From Lotus japonicus (Eukaryota > Streptophyta > Magnoliopsida > Fabales > Fabaceae), in assembly GCF_012489685.1 (NCBI RefSeq), contig NC_080043.1:27932743-27996742 (forward strand): a stretch of DNA of 64,000 bases. The letters are read 5' to 3'. Position 1 is the stretch's first letter. Each line of letters begins with the position of its first letter. Below are positions 10,231 through 21,063 of the stretch, piece by piece. The notes beneath the pieces were generated by a model. The model searched no databases. It was not told where the DNA came from and saw nothing but the letters and a program-made list of their open reading frames with translations. The position numbers and the translations under genes are program-made.

Positions 10231-12150
10231 TGTTAAGTTTAAATGCATATTCATATCGTTTATCATATTTTGAATGATAACAATTTCAAGGGTATAAGTG
10301 TAACAGTTAAAAATTTCATATGGCTTGTTTTTCAGGAAATATCACTTATCATCTAAACCCTCTATCGTTTTGTCAAAGCTGAAAGTAAGATCTACAAGTG
10401 TGAGACCCAAGTTTTTAAGCATAGAATAAACTGAATAAAATTCCTATTCACGATTAGTTTCGATGTAACGTGAAGGAAAACCTGAACAAGTTTATCGAAT
10501 GGAATTAATTTGTAAAGGAGAAAGTTAAGGGAAAGGCTAAGGATAGTATTAAAGTCGATGTAAGCTATAGCGCAAGTAGTACTCACTTATATCTAGGACG
10601 AGAGCGATCGTAAACGATTAATTTACACTTAAAGACACGATGGAAACTAATTCCAAAAATCTTCAGAGAAATGTTAGAACTTCTCTTAATCTTTCCATGA
10701 CAAGCATTTCGATACGAAACCCTGGAATGTACGAATGTCAAATTCCAATACTCGGAAGTTTGTCGAAACTAAATCCCTGATAGTTCAAGAACCCTAAAAT
10801 CAACCAACGATGGAGACTTTTTCTATTCGGAGCTTTAAACGAAGATTCCACACGCGTGCACCTATTTCTGTCGATGTTTTGAATCTTTCTTCAGAACGAA
10901 GTTTTCTCATCCGACTTCAACTGCAAAAAGTAGTTTTTTCGGGATAAATCGATTCACACCGATTTTGGATCGTTTGCCTTAATTCCAAGAAACCTGTTTT
11001 GAGTTCTGGAATTCTGTCGCCAGAACCTATCTTAGAATTCACAGAGGAATGCGCAGGAAAAATCGGAATCGCGAAATTTTCATTTTTCCGCATTTTCCAT
11101 AACCTATAAATAGCTTGAAAAAAATCAAAATTTTCAAAACCCTTCACCATTTGCAACCCAAACCTGCGAGCACCAAGGAGGAGGAGGAGGAAAAAGATTT
11201 TCGCCGTTTGTTGCCCGATCGCTGCACCGTTCGTTGCTACTCGAAGACATCGAGGTATAGATGCTGTCCCTCACTTCTGATCGTCAATTCTGTCGTTTTT
11301 CTCTATGTCTTTCTGTGCTCAAAGTTTTGAGCTTTTTGTAAAACTGTCCAAATAACTCGATTTCTCTGTCTAAACTTATTCCCTGCATGCCCAAGAGCAT
11401 GTTTAGCGGATTACATTTTGCCGAATGTCGCCGAAATGCCGCCGAATTTCAATTCTGCTTGAAAAACCCATTTTTAGCCAAAGTTTCATCTTCTAGACTG
11501 AAAACTCTCGACTTAGCTTAGAGCTAGTAGGATTAGTTGTCATAAACGTCGTTGGTGACGTCCCCATCCAATTTGTTTTTCGAAATTCCAATTTTGAAAT
11601 TCCGAGCTAAAAACACTGACCAAAATACCCCTGCGACAGTTTTCGATCCGATAATTTTTCCGAGCTTTGATTCTCCTTAGTTACGACTAATGATAGCCTA
11701 GGAACCAAGTTTGATCGAAGAAAAATCGGTGCACACAATTAGTGTGTGTGGCCGAGAGCACCTCCAAGGGGGGAGGAAAATTCTTTTTTCGAAAACTTGT
11801 CTTAACGCGTTAGATTATCGTACTTCGGAGTTTATAATGCTTCGTGCAACCCTAGTACTTATTGTTTGCTGAGTTTCTAGCTCATTGTGATTGAATTCTG
11901 TGATTTTTCTCTAAGGTTCGTTTGAGGAATTCTGTGCAGCTGAAGAAGAAGGTTGTGAAGGAAAGCTTGAGGAACACGCTGGAAGAGTTACAGGTGAGGG
12001 CTACTCACTGAATACTAGATAATGCTTTAGGTGTCGACGAATTCGACTAGATTTATTGTTCATGCACTTGATTGTGTTTGACTGGGAAAAATGTTTTCTG
12101 AGGCTACGGCTGACAATTGATAATCATTTATCGCTTGAATTGTTTTTGAG

Positions 12151-12246
12151 ATTGATTCACATGCTATGTGCTAAATGGTTAATCTATGATGTGTTGATAT
12201 TGATTCACATGCTATGTGCTAAATGGTTAATCTAGGATGTGTTGAT
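12151..12246. repeat. Two-copy tandem repeat, 48-bp period
   Basis: ATTGATTCACATGCTATGTG and the following bases recur at 12199 after 48 bp, with one visible difference (CTATGATG versus CTAGGATG). It lies inside the 4.0 kb LTR-like unit. Confidence 0.9.
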
Positions 12247-13450
12247 ATATGTGCCATGACTGTTGGATCGTGTTACTTTGATTATGCAAATACACATATA
12301 TCTGTTGTACGTCAGAGTGAGGATAACGAGCAGTTATGCCACACTCATCATGAGATTTTGGGAAAGTTTGACGGGACGAACAGAGGTTCGGGCCCTTGTT
12401 ATTGTTTTGATGGATCGAGACCTTCTCTGGGAATTACTTGGGATTATGGGATCTTTTAAACTCATAAGGTTAGAGACAAAACTAAATGGAAACTATTTCA
12501 CAAGGAAAATTCATAAGACACTAAACAACCTCTGAACCTTTAAATAATGATCACAATGTCAAATAAGAGCTTAGGACTTGAATATTAGTTTTGGAAAATG
12601 AGAATTGTCGCCGAGTCCAAGTTTTGGGGAAACAGATAAGTTTCTGAGTATGTTAATACTCTTTTGCTCGATGAGTAGTTTTGTTGTTTGATTATCTAAA
12701 AGATAAGCCGGGAAACGAATAGTTTCCAAGTATATTGGTACTCTTTGCTCGCTGAGCCGTTTTTGACCATCGGATGGAGATGAGTCGGATGATTCGAGAA
12801 ATCATCATGAGATACTTTTTATAATTAATTGTCTTTTGTCGCAGAATCGACATTTACCTTAGGGTATTCTTTTTAGAGACAATAAGTTAGCTAGAACACG
12901 TGACGACGTGACGAGTGAGGTCGGAGACGTTGTTTGGCTAATCACTCTGCATTCATGCACACATTTTGAGGTTAATACACGGTGGGATGCCGGACCTCGG
13001 TGGATTCCGAAAATGATCATAAGACCCGGATTTCCACATAAGAACACTGCGGTGATTCTTAGTAACAGACGGAAATGGCAGACCTGCGGGTTCACTGCTG
13101 ATCTGACTACATTTTGTTTGGTATAAGAGACACACGAGCAGAAATGGTCCCACCTTGGCCTGTGTTAGGGCTGACTCGATGGTGCCCATCCTTCCGGATT
13201 GCATCTTGTTCCTCGTCATTGCATTCATGCACCATACATACTGACTTAGTTGTCGCGTGTGTTTGATACTTGTTAATCTTGTTTGAGATATGTTGATTGT
13301 CAGCAAACGTTATTTATTTTCATTTGGTAAGGTATAAAATTTATAATGTTGTCATTCATATCTAAGCCTATGTAGCTACTGCTAAACTTTACCTATTGGA
13401 TGTACTATTATGTAATTCATTGAGTTGACCCTCGCGCGTGCTACCTGTGT

Positions 13451-13933
13451 TTGGGGGGCTATGTATGCCCTTTTTGTCAGATGTCTATGGCGGATTGGTT
13501 CAAGATGGTCGTCCCTTCGAGGGGGACTAGGTTCGAGATGCTGGATCAGGACACCCCGGGCTCATGGGTGGTCGACCCCGCCGGCCACCGAGCTATCTAT
13601 TCAGGGCGAATAATGGAGGATCGCGTCGACAGGATGGGAAACCTGACGCACGGAGTTTTGAGACGCTACACCGTCAGCTTCAACCTACCGCCGGGTGTGC
13701 ACTGTGGACCTGGAGTTGTAGTACCACCACCATCGTCGCCTTTGGACGACGAGGACCCCTCGGAGGAGGTGCCTGTGGGAGGGACTTCATCAGACTCTAG
13801 CTCACCCACTGTTGCGGCTGCTGTTGATTTGGGATCGGGTTCAGGACTCGCAGGACCAGCTGTGGAGACAGATGCAGTCATAGACCTAGTCGTTTTGGAT
13901 TCAGATTCAGACGACGACCTTGATGATGCGTAG
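13451..13933 (+). CDS. 160-aa ORF of unknown function in the LTR-like unit
   Basis: The ORF can start at 13451, or at the in-frame ATG at 13481 (MSMADWFKMVVPS). Residues ~11-80 are compact and well composed (GTRFEMLDQDTPGSWVVD, HRAIYSGRIMEDRVDRMG, TVSFNLPPGVHCGPG). The C-terminus is proline-, serine- and aspartate-rich and ends in an acidic DSDSDDDLDDA. I recognise no family. GC content is clearly higher than in the surrounding LTR sequence. It lies just upstream of the presumed LTR end, and the related unit at 39569-42044 also ends with a short acidic reading frame on its sense strand. It might be the last exon of a spliced transcript, or just an LTR-internal ORF. Confidence 0.4.
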   Translation: MGGYVCPFCQMSMADWFKMVVPSRGTRFEMLDQDTPGSWVVDPAGHRAIYSGRIMEDRVDRMGNLTHGVLRRYTVSFNLPPGVHCGPGVVVPPPSSPLDDEDPSEEVPVGGTSSDSSSPTVAAAVDLGSGSGLAGPAVETDAVIDLVVLDSDSDDDLDDA

Positions 13934-15465
13934 TTGGGAGTGCTGTGGTGTGCTCCTCTAGTCAGGATTAGGGTAGGAGTAGCGTTGTGGCTCTGGTCTT
14001 CAGTTTCTCATTTTGGGGCAGGGTAGGTCCCCGACCTTTAGCTTTTTGTGTGGTTCTCTTTACGGGAATCACAGAGAGTTGGTCGGACTAGGAGGTCTTC
14101 GGGCTGTTTTTGGGCTGACCTACTTTTGTTGGGAGGACTGTATTCTGAATACTTGACCTTTCATTTTGGTTTGTACATATTTGCCCACGGGCACTACCTT
14201 CCCGTCACTGGAGGTTACTCGTGACGTGACATGCTACTTACAGCGGGGGCTGTAAATATATCTGTACATTAGTCATGTTTATCTTTCGTTGATGAGGCTT
14301 TATTTCGACAAGCCTTTTATTTACTTAAAACAATATCGAAAAAAAAAATATTCACGTTTTTCCGCTTTGTTTTCTTTTTGGTTACTAAAGTGACGCCACC
14401 GAAATCGGGGTGTTATAACAAGACAGTTCAACAAAAGTGAAGACTCTACTGTTTGGTCACTTATATCGTCTAGCTCCAACTAACAAGCGAAGAACATTGT
14501 CTAGAGAATGGGCGTGATCTTTGATTTAGAAAATATCTCTGACAAGCTTGGTGAAGAAGTCAAGAAGAAAAATCACGTGACTCTCTACAAAGCAGGTTGA
14601 CCGAAGAAAGAGGTGAAAATTTGTCACATCAAGTTGCAAAATATTCTCATCAAAGAAGGTAACGAAGTTCAAGTTCCACCAACTAGCTGACAAGCTACAT
14701 CTTTTTCGGCAAAGAGTATCCACCAAACAAGTAGCATGCATTTAATGCATGTGACAAAAGGACATTTTGATACAGCAACTAGAGCTTGTTGTGATCTACA
14801 CGCTCCAACGGCTATCACCACTAATAGAAGCACTTGAAGTATAAAAGGAAGACTCGAAGATTTTTAACCTAAGATTAACGAACACACAAGCTGAATATAT
14901 GACCTTGAAATCTTCTTCAAGACTAAGAAAAATATCATCATCCACTTCGTCTGCTCATAAGAGTGATCAAATCCTAAGAGTCAAACCTCTTCATCTTATT
15001 TTCTCCAAATCTAGAACTAAAAGTATACCTTAGAATCAAACTCAAATCCAAAACTTTGTAGTTCTTGAGCTTAGAACCTTTCTACTGTCACTCTTGTAAG
15101 AAGAGAACCTTGTAGAAGAAAATGATTTTGAAAATGCTTTTAGGAGAAGTCCTTGTAAAACTTGGAGTAGGAGAAGTCCTTGAGAATACTTGTAAAGGAG
15201 AAGTCATGTAGAATACTTGTAAAGAAGAATTCCTTGATACTTGGTAATTAGTGAAATCTTGGTGATAGCCAAGGACTGGATGTAGCTCTGTCGTTTAAGG
15301 GGAGTATAAAAATATTGTGTCTCAGTCGTTTTCTTACCTTTATTATTTATCCGCTACACTGAACGATTTTGAAAAGGTTTTGAAACTAATAATTATTTTG
15401 AAAAATCAAGTTTTATAACAACACAATTCAAACCCTCATTTCTTGTGTTATTTCATTACATCTCA

Positions 15466-17807
15466 TAGTATTCTATAGGACTTCTCCGAAATCCAACAAG
15501 ATTTATGTTCTACTTTGATTCTCTTGCTAAAGAGTGATGTAGAGAGTTTGTAAACTCAGGTTACTCTTTTACAAATGTATGGTTTTGACGCTAATGGGCT
15601 CAAGAGTATTTCAGATAAGATATGACGCTTAGATGCTCTGATTTGGTGTGAAGAACTTGTTTTTCGTTGTTGGCTTGAAAGCATAGATGATAGTTGAAGT
15701 TCTTGACTTCCTGTTGTGTAGTTTTCCTTTTAACTGCTTCATGTGAATGTCGATGAATTGTTGATGACTCTCAAAGATTGATCGTCGATACCTTTGTAGA
15801 GTACAATTGTCACTTGTCTAGCATTAAATACATTTGCCCGTTGTTGTACTTGCTTATGAGAAGATCTTTCGAAAAAATGATCAGAATGTCGGGGTGAGAT
15901 TTCTCGAGCAGTGGATTTTCTATCTTCTGAAGGAGAGTCTAGGGCTTATAGGTGGCTGTCCGATTTGATCTGATATGATAGCTCTGTGCTTTCACCTTTT
16001 TCTTCTTATTACTTTGCTCCGCTCGTGATATTTTTCCTTTCCTGGAACTTTGACTTAGTTACTCCAACAGATCTATTTTGTTTCTTTAACTAAGTGTCAC
16101 GTTCCCTTTTTAAGTAGCATGTTGAACGCTAAGATGCAGACACTAAGAGATTCAGACCATGCAGCCTTCGGACCATGTTGGCCTTCCAAGATGATGAAGT
16201 CTCTTTACTAATTTCTTGGACGCCGACGATTATGACCATCTAACTTCCCAGAAAAGTTGAAATATGAAAATTCTTTGAGTAGATATGGGTTCTGAAGGCT
16301 CAATCATTTAAGAATGTTATTACTCAAAACTTAGGACTCGAGATTTTATGAACTATTCATTTGAACCTTACAATATCCCTTTTGATAATGACAACTTTCT
16401 AAAATGAAAAACAGATAAAATATTTCATGATGAGCAACTCAACTCCCCTTGAGTTTGATAACTTTTCTCTTTTAACCCCCGGTTTGATAATCAATTTTTT
16501 TTTTGTTAAGGCAACTGAAATTAATCTAAATAAATCAATATTTTAAATAAAAATAAATAAGATATTATCTACATATCAAATTCAGTGAAATTAAATTATC
16601 TTCTCAATTATAGTCAAATTGAGTACTTATGTCCCCGAATGATAGTTTAAATAGTAAGAACTATAAGATATATAGGTTGGAAAGAGGAAGATGCGTAGGT
16701 CAATTCTTAAAAGATGTGTAACTTATTTTTCTGATGTACCAAAAAAATTTAATTTCTATGTAAAATGACATCCTCTCTGTTCAATGAATTTTGAAAATAG
16801 AAAATTCTGTAGACATGCCTATTGGACGAGGGGAAGCCGTTCTACTGTTCTAGAATGGTCAAACACTCAAAAGTGAGCATATCATGATGGCATGCCTATT
16901 CATGCGCGATTAAATGCAATTGCAGCCCTCATCAATATTAATATCAATGTATATCTAATGGAGATTTAAACTTTAGCATTAAATACATTAAATTTTAAAT
17001 AATTAAATTTTTTATTTGTATTAAACAATTGGATAGTAAATTTAAAAATAACTCAAGCGGTAAGAGATTTGAGACATGAGTTGGGATGGAGAGGTCTAGA
17101 GATCGATCTCTGGATGATGCAATTTATCTTTTTGATGTAAAAAATAAACTAAAAAAAGCTACATTCACATTATTCTTCATTATATTAATTATTAATGGTT
17201 AAACTTTTCAATTTTTCATATTTAAATTGAAATATTAATATTATTTAAACTTTAATCATTAATTACAATTTGAGAACAATTTTAAAATAATGATACTAAT
17301 GATCATAATTGAAAGTAACCACCTTAACATTAATAAAAATATTAGATATTTAATAATAAATTTTTATATTTATAACTAATTGTAAATAATTAATCCCTTT
17401 TGCTTTCGAAAAAAATTATATGTAAAAAAATTTCAATTTTTTATCTATTAAAGTTAAAATTAATCATAAGTTGAGGAGAGGAATTTAAAAGAATAACAAA
17501 TGAAACTTATTACTATTTTTTATATATAAGGGTAGCTTACTTGGTGAGTTGAGGAAATTGAAGGGATTTGCAGCGTGAAGGGTTAGGGTTCAAATCCTTG
17601 CGCATGAACTAATTTACTAACAATTAACAACTAACATTTACCTATAAAAAAAATAAAAGTATTAAAGTTAAATATCATGTCAAGAAGTTTATTTTAGTTT
17701 TAAATTAGTGAAGACTAATTACTTATTTCTTTTCATTTCCATTGCTATTTTTATATTAATTGTAAGACTTCTTATGCATATAGCTAAAAATTAAAATATA
17801 AAAAGTA
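15466..17807. other. Remainder of the old LTR, then AT-rich intergenic sequence
   Basis: The first few hundred bases continue the antisense LTR interrupted at 10230 (ACTTCTCC-type motif at 15480). After about 16.4 kb I see only AT-rich sequence with no coding potential or defined repeat ends. Confidence 0.5.
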
Positions 17808-18127
17808 AGGGTGTAAGTGGGTACGGTTCGAGCCGCGAATCCGATCAAACCGATCCGAATCGAACATATTATGGTGGGTTAGATTGGATCATCGGTTCGG
17901 TTCAGATTTTTTTACTGCATCCGACCACCATCCGTTCGGATATCAGATTTCGGAATTGGAAAACGGATCAATCCGAACTAACCCAATGGATTGGGAATTG
18001 TTATTTACATTCAGCTCAAACACTCAAACCCATTACGTTGTCTATATATATATATATATATAATTTTTTTTTTTTGTATTAGATGCATTTGCCTAAATCC
18101 GAACAAATCCAGTCCAATTACACCTCT
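17808..18127. mobile_element. Candidate non-autonomous TIR element
   Basis: The left end AGGGTGTAAGTGGGTACGG resembles the reverse complement of the right end (AGAGGTGTAATTGGACTGG). The interior is rich in TTCGG/CCGAA motifs and holds a TA microsatellite (18042-18062). This layout is common in plant hAT-like MITEs. No convincing TSD was found, so the ends are approximate. Confidence 0.35.
18042..18062. repeat. (TA)n microsatellite
   Basis: About ten uninterrupted TA units. Confidence 0.95.
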
Positions 18128-18432
18128 AATAAACAGTAGTTAAGTATTAATTATCAACCTAAAGTTGAAAAAAGTAAAATAAATAATTAATATAAAATGT
18201 TTTTGGTAACTAATTAATATTGTTACTAATGTGAAGTTCAAGTCAATTTTACATTTACAAAGTTATTTTTGAATTTTTTCTCAAGTTTATATGTAATACA
18301 GACTTGATTTTTGTATTAAATGCACTAACAAAAACATGAAAAGCTCCAAAAGTTATGGTTAAAACTCACTTAATCTTTGTTAAAATAGATAAACAAAAAC
18401 GCGCACACATATATACACACATATACATACAT

Positions 18433-18469
<37 letters not shown>

Positions 18470-19880
18470 GATGATGTACCAAGAACATATGTTAATTCAA
18501 ATAATTGACACGTGATTTTAAAACATATATAGTTACAAAAAGTTATAAAAATTCGTGCAATTCATGAGTATGATATGAGAGTAAAATTCACTTGAACTTT
18601 GTCTAAATAACAATAGTAATAAGTTTGTTTTTTGGAACTAACAATAATTAGAATAGTTAGAATATTAATTATAAATTATAAATTGAGTAAATAAATTTAA
18701 AATATTAAAATTAAACTAGTGATTGTACATAGATAAACATATATTGTAAATTAAAATTAATTAATAATACTTTTAAAAAAACCAATTGATACTAAAATAA
18801 TATATTTTAATAAAAAATAAAAAATATTTTAAATTTTAAAATTTCGCTATGACGTATTTAATTACTATTAACTATAACGTGTATATTATTTGAAAGAATT
18901 CTATAAATGTTTTTTTGATATATTATATATATTAGTGAAAATGGCATTGGGAATTATAACAGAGGAAAATAATTGATCATGAACAAATTTAAATTTACTA
19001 CATAATATTTTACGTTATTACTTTTTATAGCTTTTTATTACATAATATTTTGTGTGATAGCAGTAGGAAGGTCATTATTGGCTTCTTTTCAAAAGACACA
19101 GGTGTGCTATTATAAACCTTTTAATTGATTTATAATATTTCATATTAAGTTTCCCATCAATCAAAAAAATAATATTTCATATTATCTTAATTATTTTTCA
19201 TATTATTAAATGAATAAGTTGTTAAATTATTAAAATTTCTACAATGCTAATTATTAATTATCAAAATTACTAAATTTGAGTAATATTAATTATTTAAACA
19301 GAAAGAGAACTCTAATACTATTTATTAAAATGTTTCAACACAATTATTTTTATTTTATTATATCTTATAGTCAATTTTTTAATATTTATTTATTTGTTTA
19401 AACTATAATAATTTTTTATTGTTAAAAAAGTTGTAAATAAACCCGTGCATTATATCTAGTGTTTTCCACTCCCGGAAATCGAACACACATCTTTCGGAAG
19501 GAAATTGTTCGTACTAATAAAAACCATATTGGTGAATAGGCTTCACTTTAATTCTCTCTACCAACCACGAAACAATGATTTAGAATTATTCATATTAATT
19601 TTTTTAAGAACCAAAATGTATAAAAAAAATTAAGGACTTATTATTTAGATGCGACCCGATAAGTCACGGATCTGGAACATATTTAAACCCATTTTTATTT
19701 TATACTTGTTTTATTTAATCTTTCCCCTATATAAAAAATAATAATAAATAAATTCATATAAAGTATATTAATATATTTGAATATAATATATTTTAAACAA
19801 ATCCCATTATATATAGAGTAAGTTTTTATTATATACAAAAAATAACATTTATTCTTTCTACTTTATATTGAATCAAGATT
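18128..19880. other. AT-rich intergenic sequence with microsatellites
   Basis: A CACATA/TATA-type simple repeat spans about 18400-18467, with roughly 15 uninterrupted TA units at 18438-18467. Otherwise no genes or defined elements were seen. Confidence 0.7.
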
Positions 19881-19892
19881 AAAGATTACCTA

Positions 19893-20199
19893 TTTTTTTT
19901 TGAAAGTAAAAGATATATATATATATATATATATATTAGCAAAAGGCTTGAGAGAAAAACTCTCAAGCAGAGATTACAAACCAACCGACGGTGGTAATTA
20001 ACAATAAGACAAAAAAAAAAACACCTAAACCAGCCAAAAAAACCTAGCTAAGGAAAGCCAAGACAAGAAGAGCGAAAAAGCCAAGAAAAGCCTACAAGAG
20101 CCTACAAGGAAAACAAAACCAAAGCAAAACAACCTAAAATAAACACACCCAAAAAAGAACAGAAGAAACCACGCCAACCCTCAGCAGCTAAGGAACTCC
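19893..20199 (-). mobile_element. Short retroposon (LINE 3' end or SINE-like) with TSD
   Basis: The 12-bp sequence AAAGATTACCTA occurs at 19881-19892 and again at 20200-20211. Between them, read on the minus strand, is a T/G-rich body, then GAGAGTTTTTCTCTCAAGCC, a TA run, and a terminal A run next to the TSD. Target duplication plus an A-rich 3' end indicates target-primed reverse transcription. The body has no ORF, so it is most likely a strongly 5'-truncated LINE tail. Confidence 0.72.
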
Positions 20200-20749
20200 A
20201 AAGATTACCTACTTAATGTGATCTCAGAGTCTTGAGGGAACAGTCTCATAGTTGCTGACAGTGACAATATATTGGGTAACAAAATAAAAATTAAAGACTA
20301 CCTCAACCTCTCGTATAAAAATAAAAAACTTAAAAATTATTCTTTTTGTTAGGTTTCTCTTTCGAATATCTTCTATCTTCACATTCATATTCTTACATTA
20401 ATAGTCATTTGCCACATTGAGCCAAACATGGATCAATATTAAATTTAACGAAAATTCAAACACCCTATTTAAGTATCTCATTCTTCATCATTAACAAGAA
20501 GAAGATACACACCCTATTTATTTATTTATAATTCTCTATTATTTGTGATACAAGACATGCTATATTATATATGTTTTTTTGTCGGTCAAATTTCTCCTCT
20601 AGGGATTTGATCCTTGTACCTTTCTCTTCCCAACCCATATGTCCATCAACTCGTACCACTTGCGTTATTCTTTGGAGACATGCTATATTATGTATTTACA
20701 TTCTTGATCTTGTATGGGCTACTCTAATAATTTGAGCAAATATATGTTA

Positions 20750-21063
20750 CTCCATCCATCTCCGTTTATATAATTCACTTTTTCCTAATTTTTTAAAATT
20801 GCGAACAGTAGTTACTAGTAACAAATTTGTAAAAAAAATTATTTATTTTCATGGATTACCAATGAATTTCTCATTTCAAATTAAAAACTTTTTAAAATCA
20901 CACCACCTCTTTCATATTAAAAATAAGGGTAGCTTTAAAAAAAATATTAAATGCTTTATTAATATTATAAAATAATTTATATTTTAAGAAGTTATACTTT
21001 TAGAAAGTAACTTATAAATTAAGATAGAAGAAGTGAGACCAAATTAAATGAGGATAGAAGGAG
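20750..21063. mobile_element. Candidate Tc1/mariner (Stowaway-like) MITE
   Basis: The left end CTCCATCCATCTCCGTTTAT follows TA. The right end, reverse complemented, reads CTCCTTCTATCCTCATTTAA. Such CTCC-rich termini are typical of plant mariner MITEs. The inverted repeats are imperfect and the right TA is not obvious. Confidence 0.4.

Larger units (their letters stand above)
10399..14417 (+). mobile_element. 4.0 kb LTR-like unit, TGTGAGACCC...GGGGTGTTATA (TSD ACAAG)
   Basis: Both sides carry ACAAG (10394-10398 and 14418-14422). The termini TGTGAGACCC and GGGGTGTTATA match those of the 2.48 kb unit at 39569-42044 read on its minus strand (TGCAAGACCC...GGGGCGTTACA). Here the final CA has probably mutated to TA. 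A TATA-like CCTATAAATAGC lies at about 11102-11113. GT/AG-like signals follow (for example GAGGTATAGATGC near 11250 and ACAGGTGAGGGC near 11990). The 3' part carries an ORF of 160 codons. No RT or integrase is present. It is either a long solo LTR of a gypsy-type element or a LARD-like non-autonomous element. Confidence 0.7.
10231..15465 (+). mobile_element. Solo copia-type LTR (TSD TAGTA), split by a nested insertion
   Basis: It begins TGTTAAGTTTAAATGC at 10231 and ends ATTACATCTCA at 15465. It is flanked by a perfect 5-bp duplication TAGTA at 10226-10230 and 15466-15470. Without the nested 4.0 kb unit the LTR is about 1.21 kb. A TATA-like TATAAAAGGA lies near 14840. There is no internal coding region, so it is a solo LTR left by LTR-LTR recombination. 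It inserted into an older, inverted copy of a related LTR. Confidence 0.82.

Noticed and set aside
11115..11330. 71-codon ORF after the TATA-like box of the 4.0 kb unit
   Set aside because: No recognisable domain. It may be a leader exon, but nothing supports translation.
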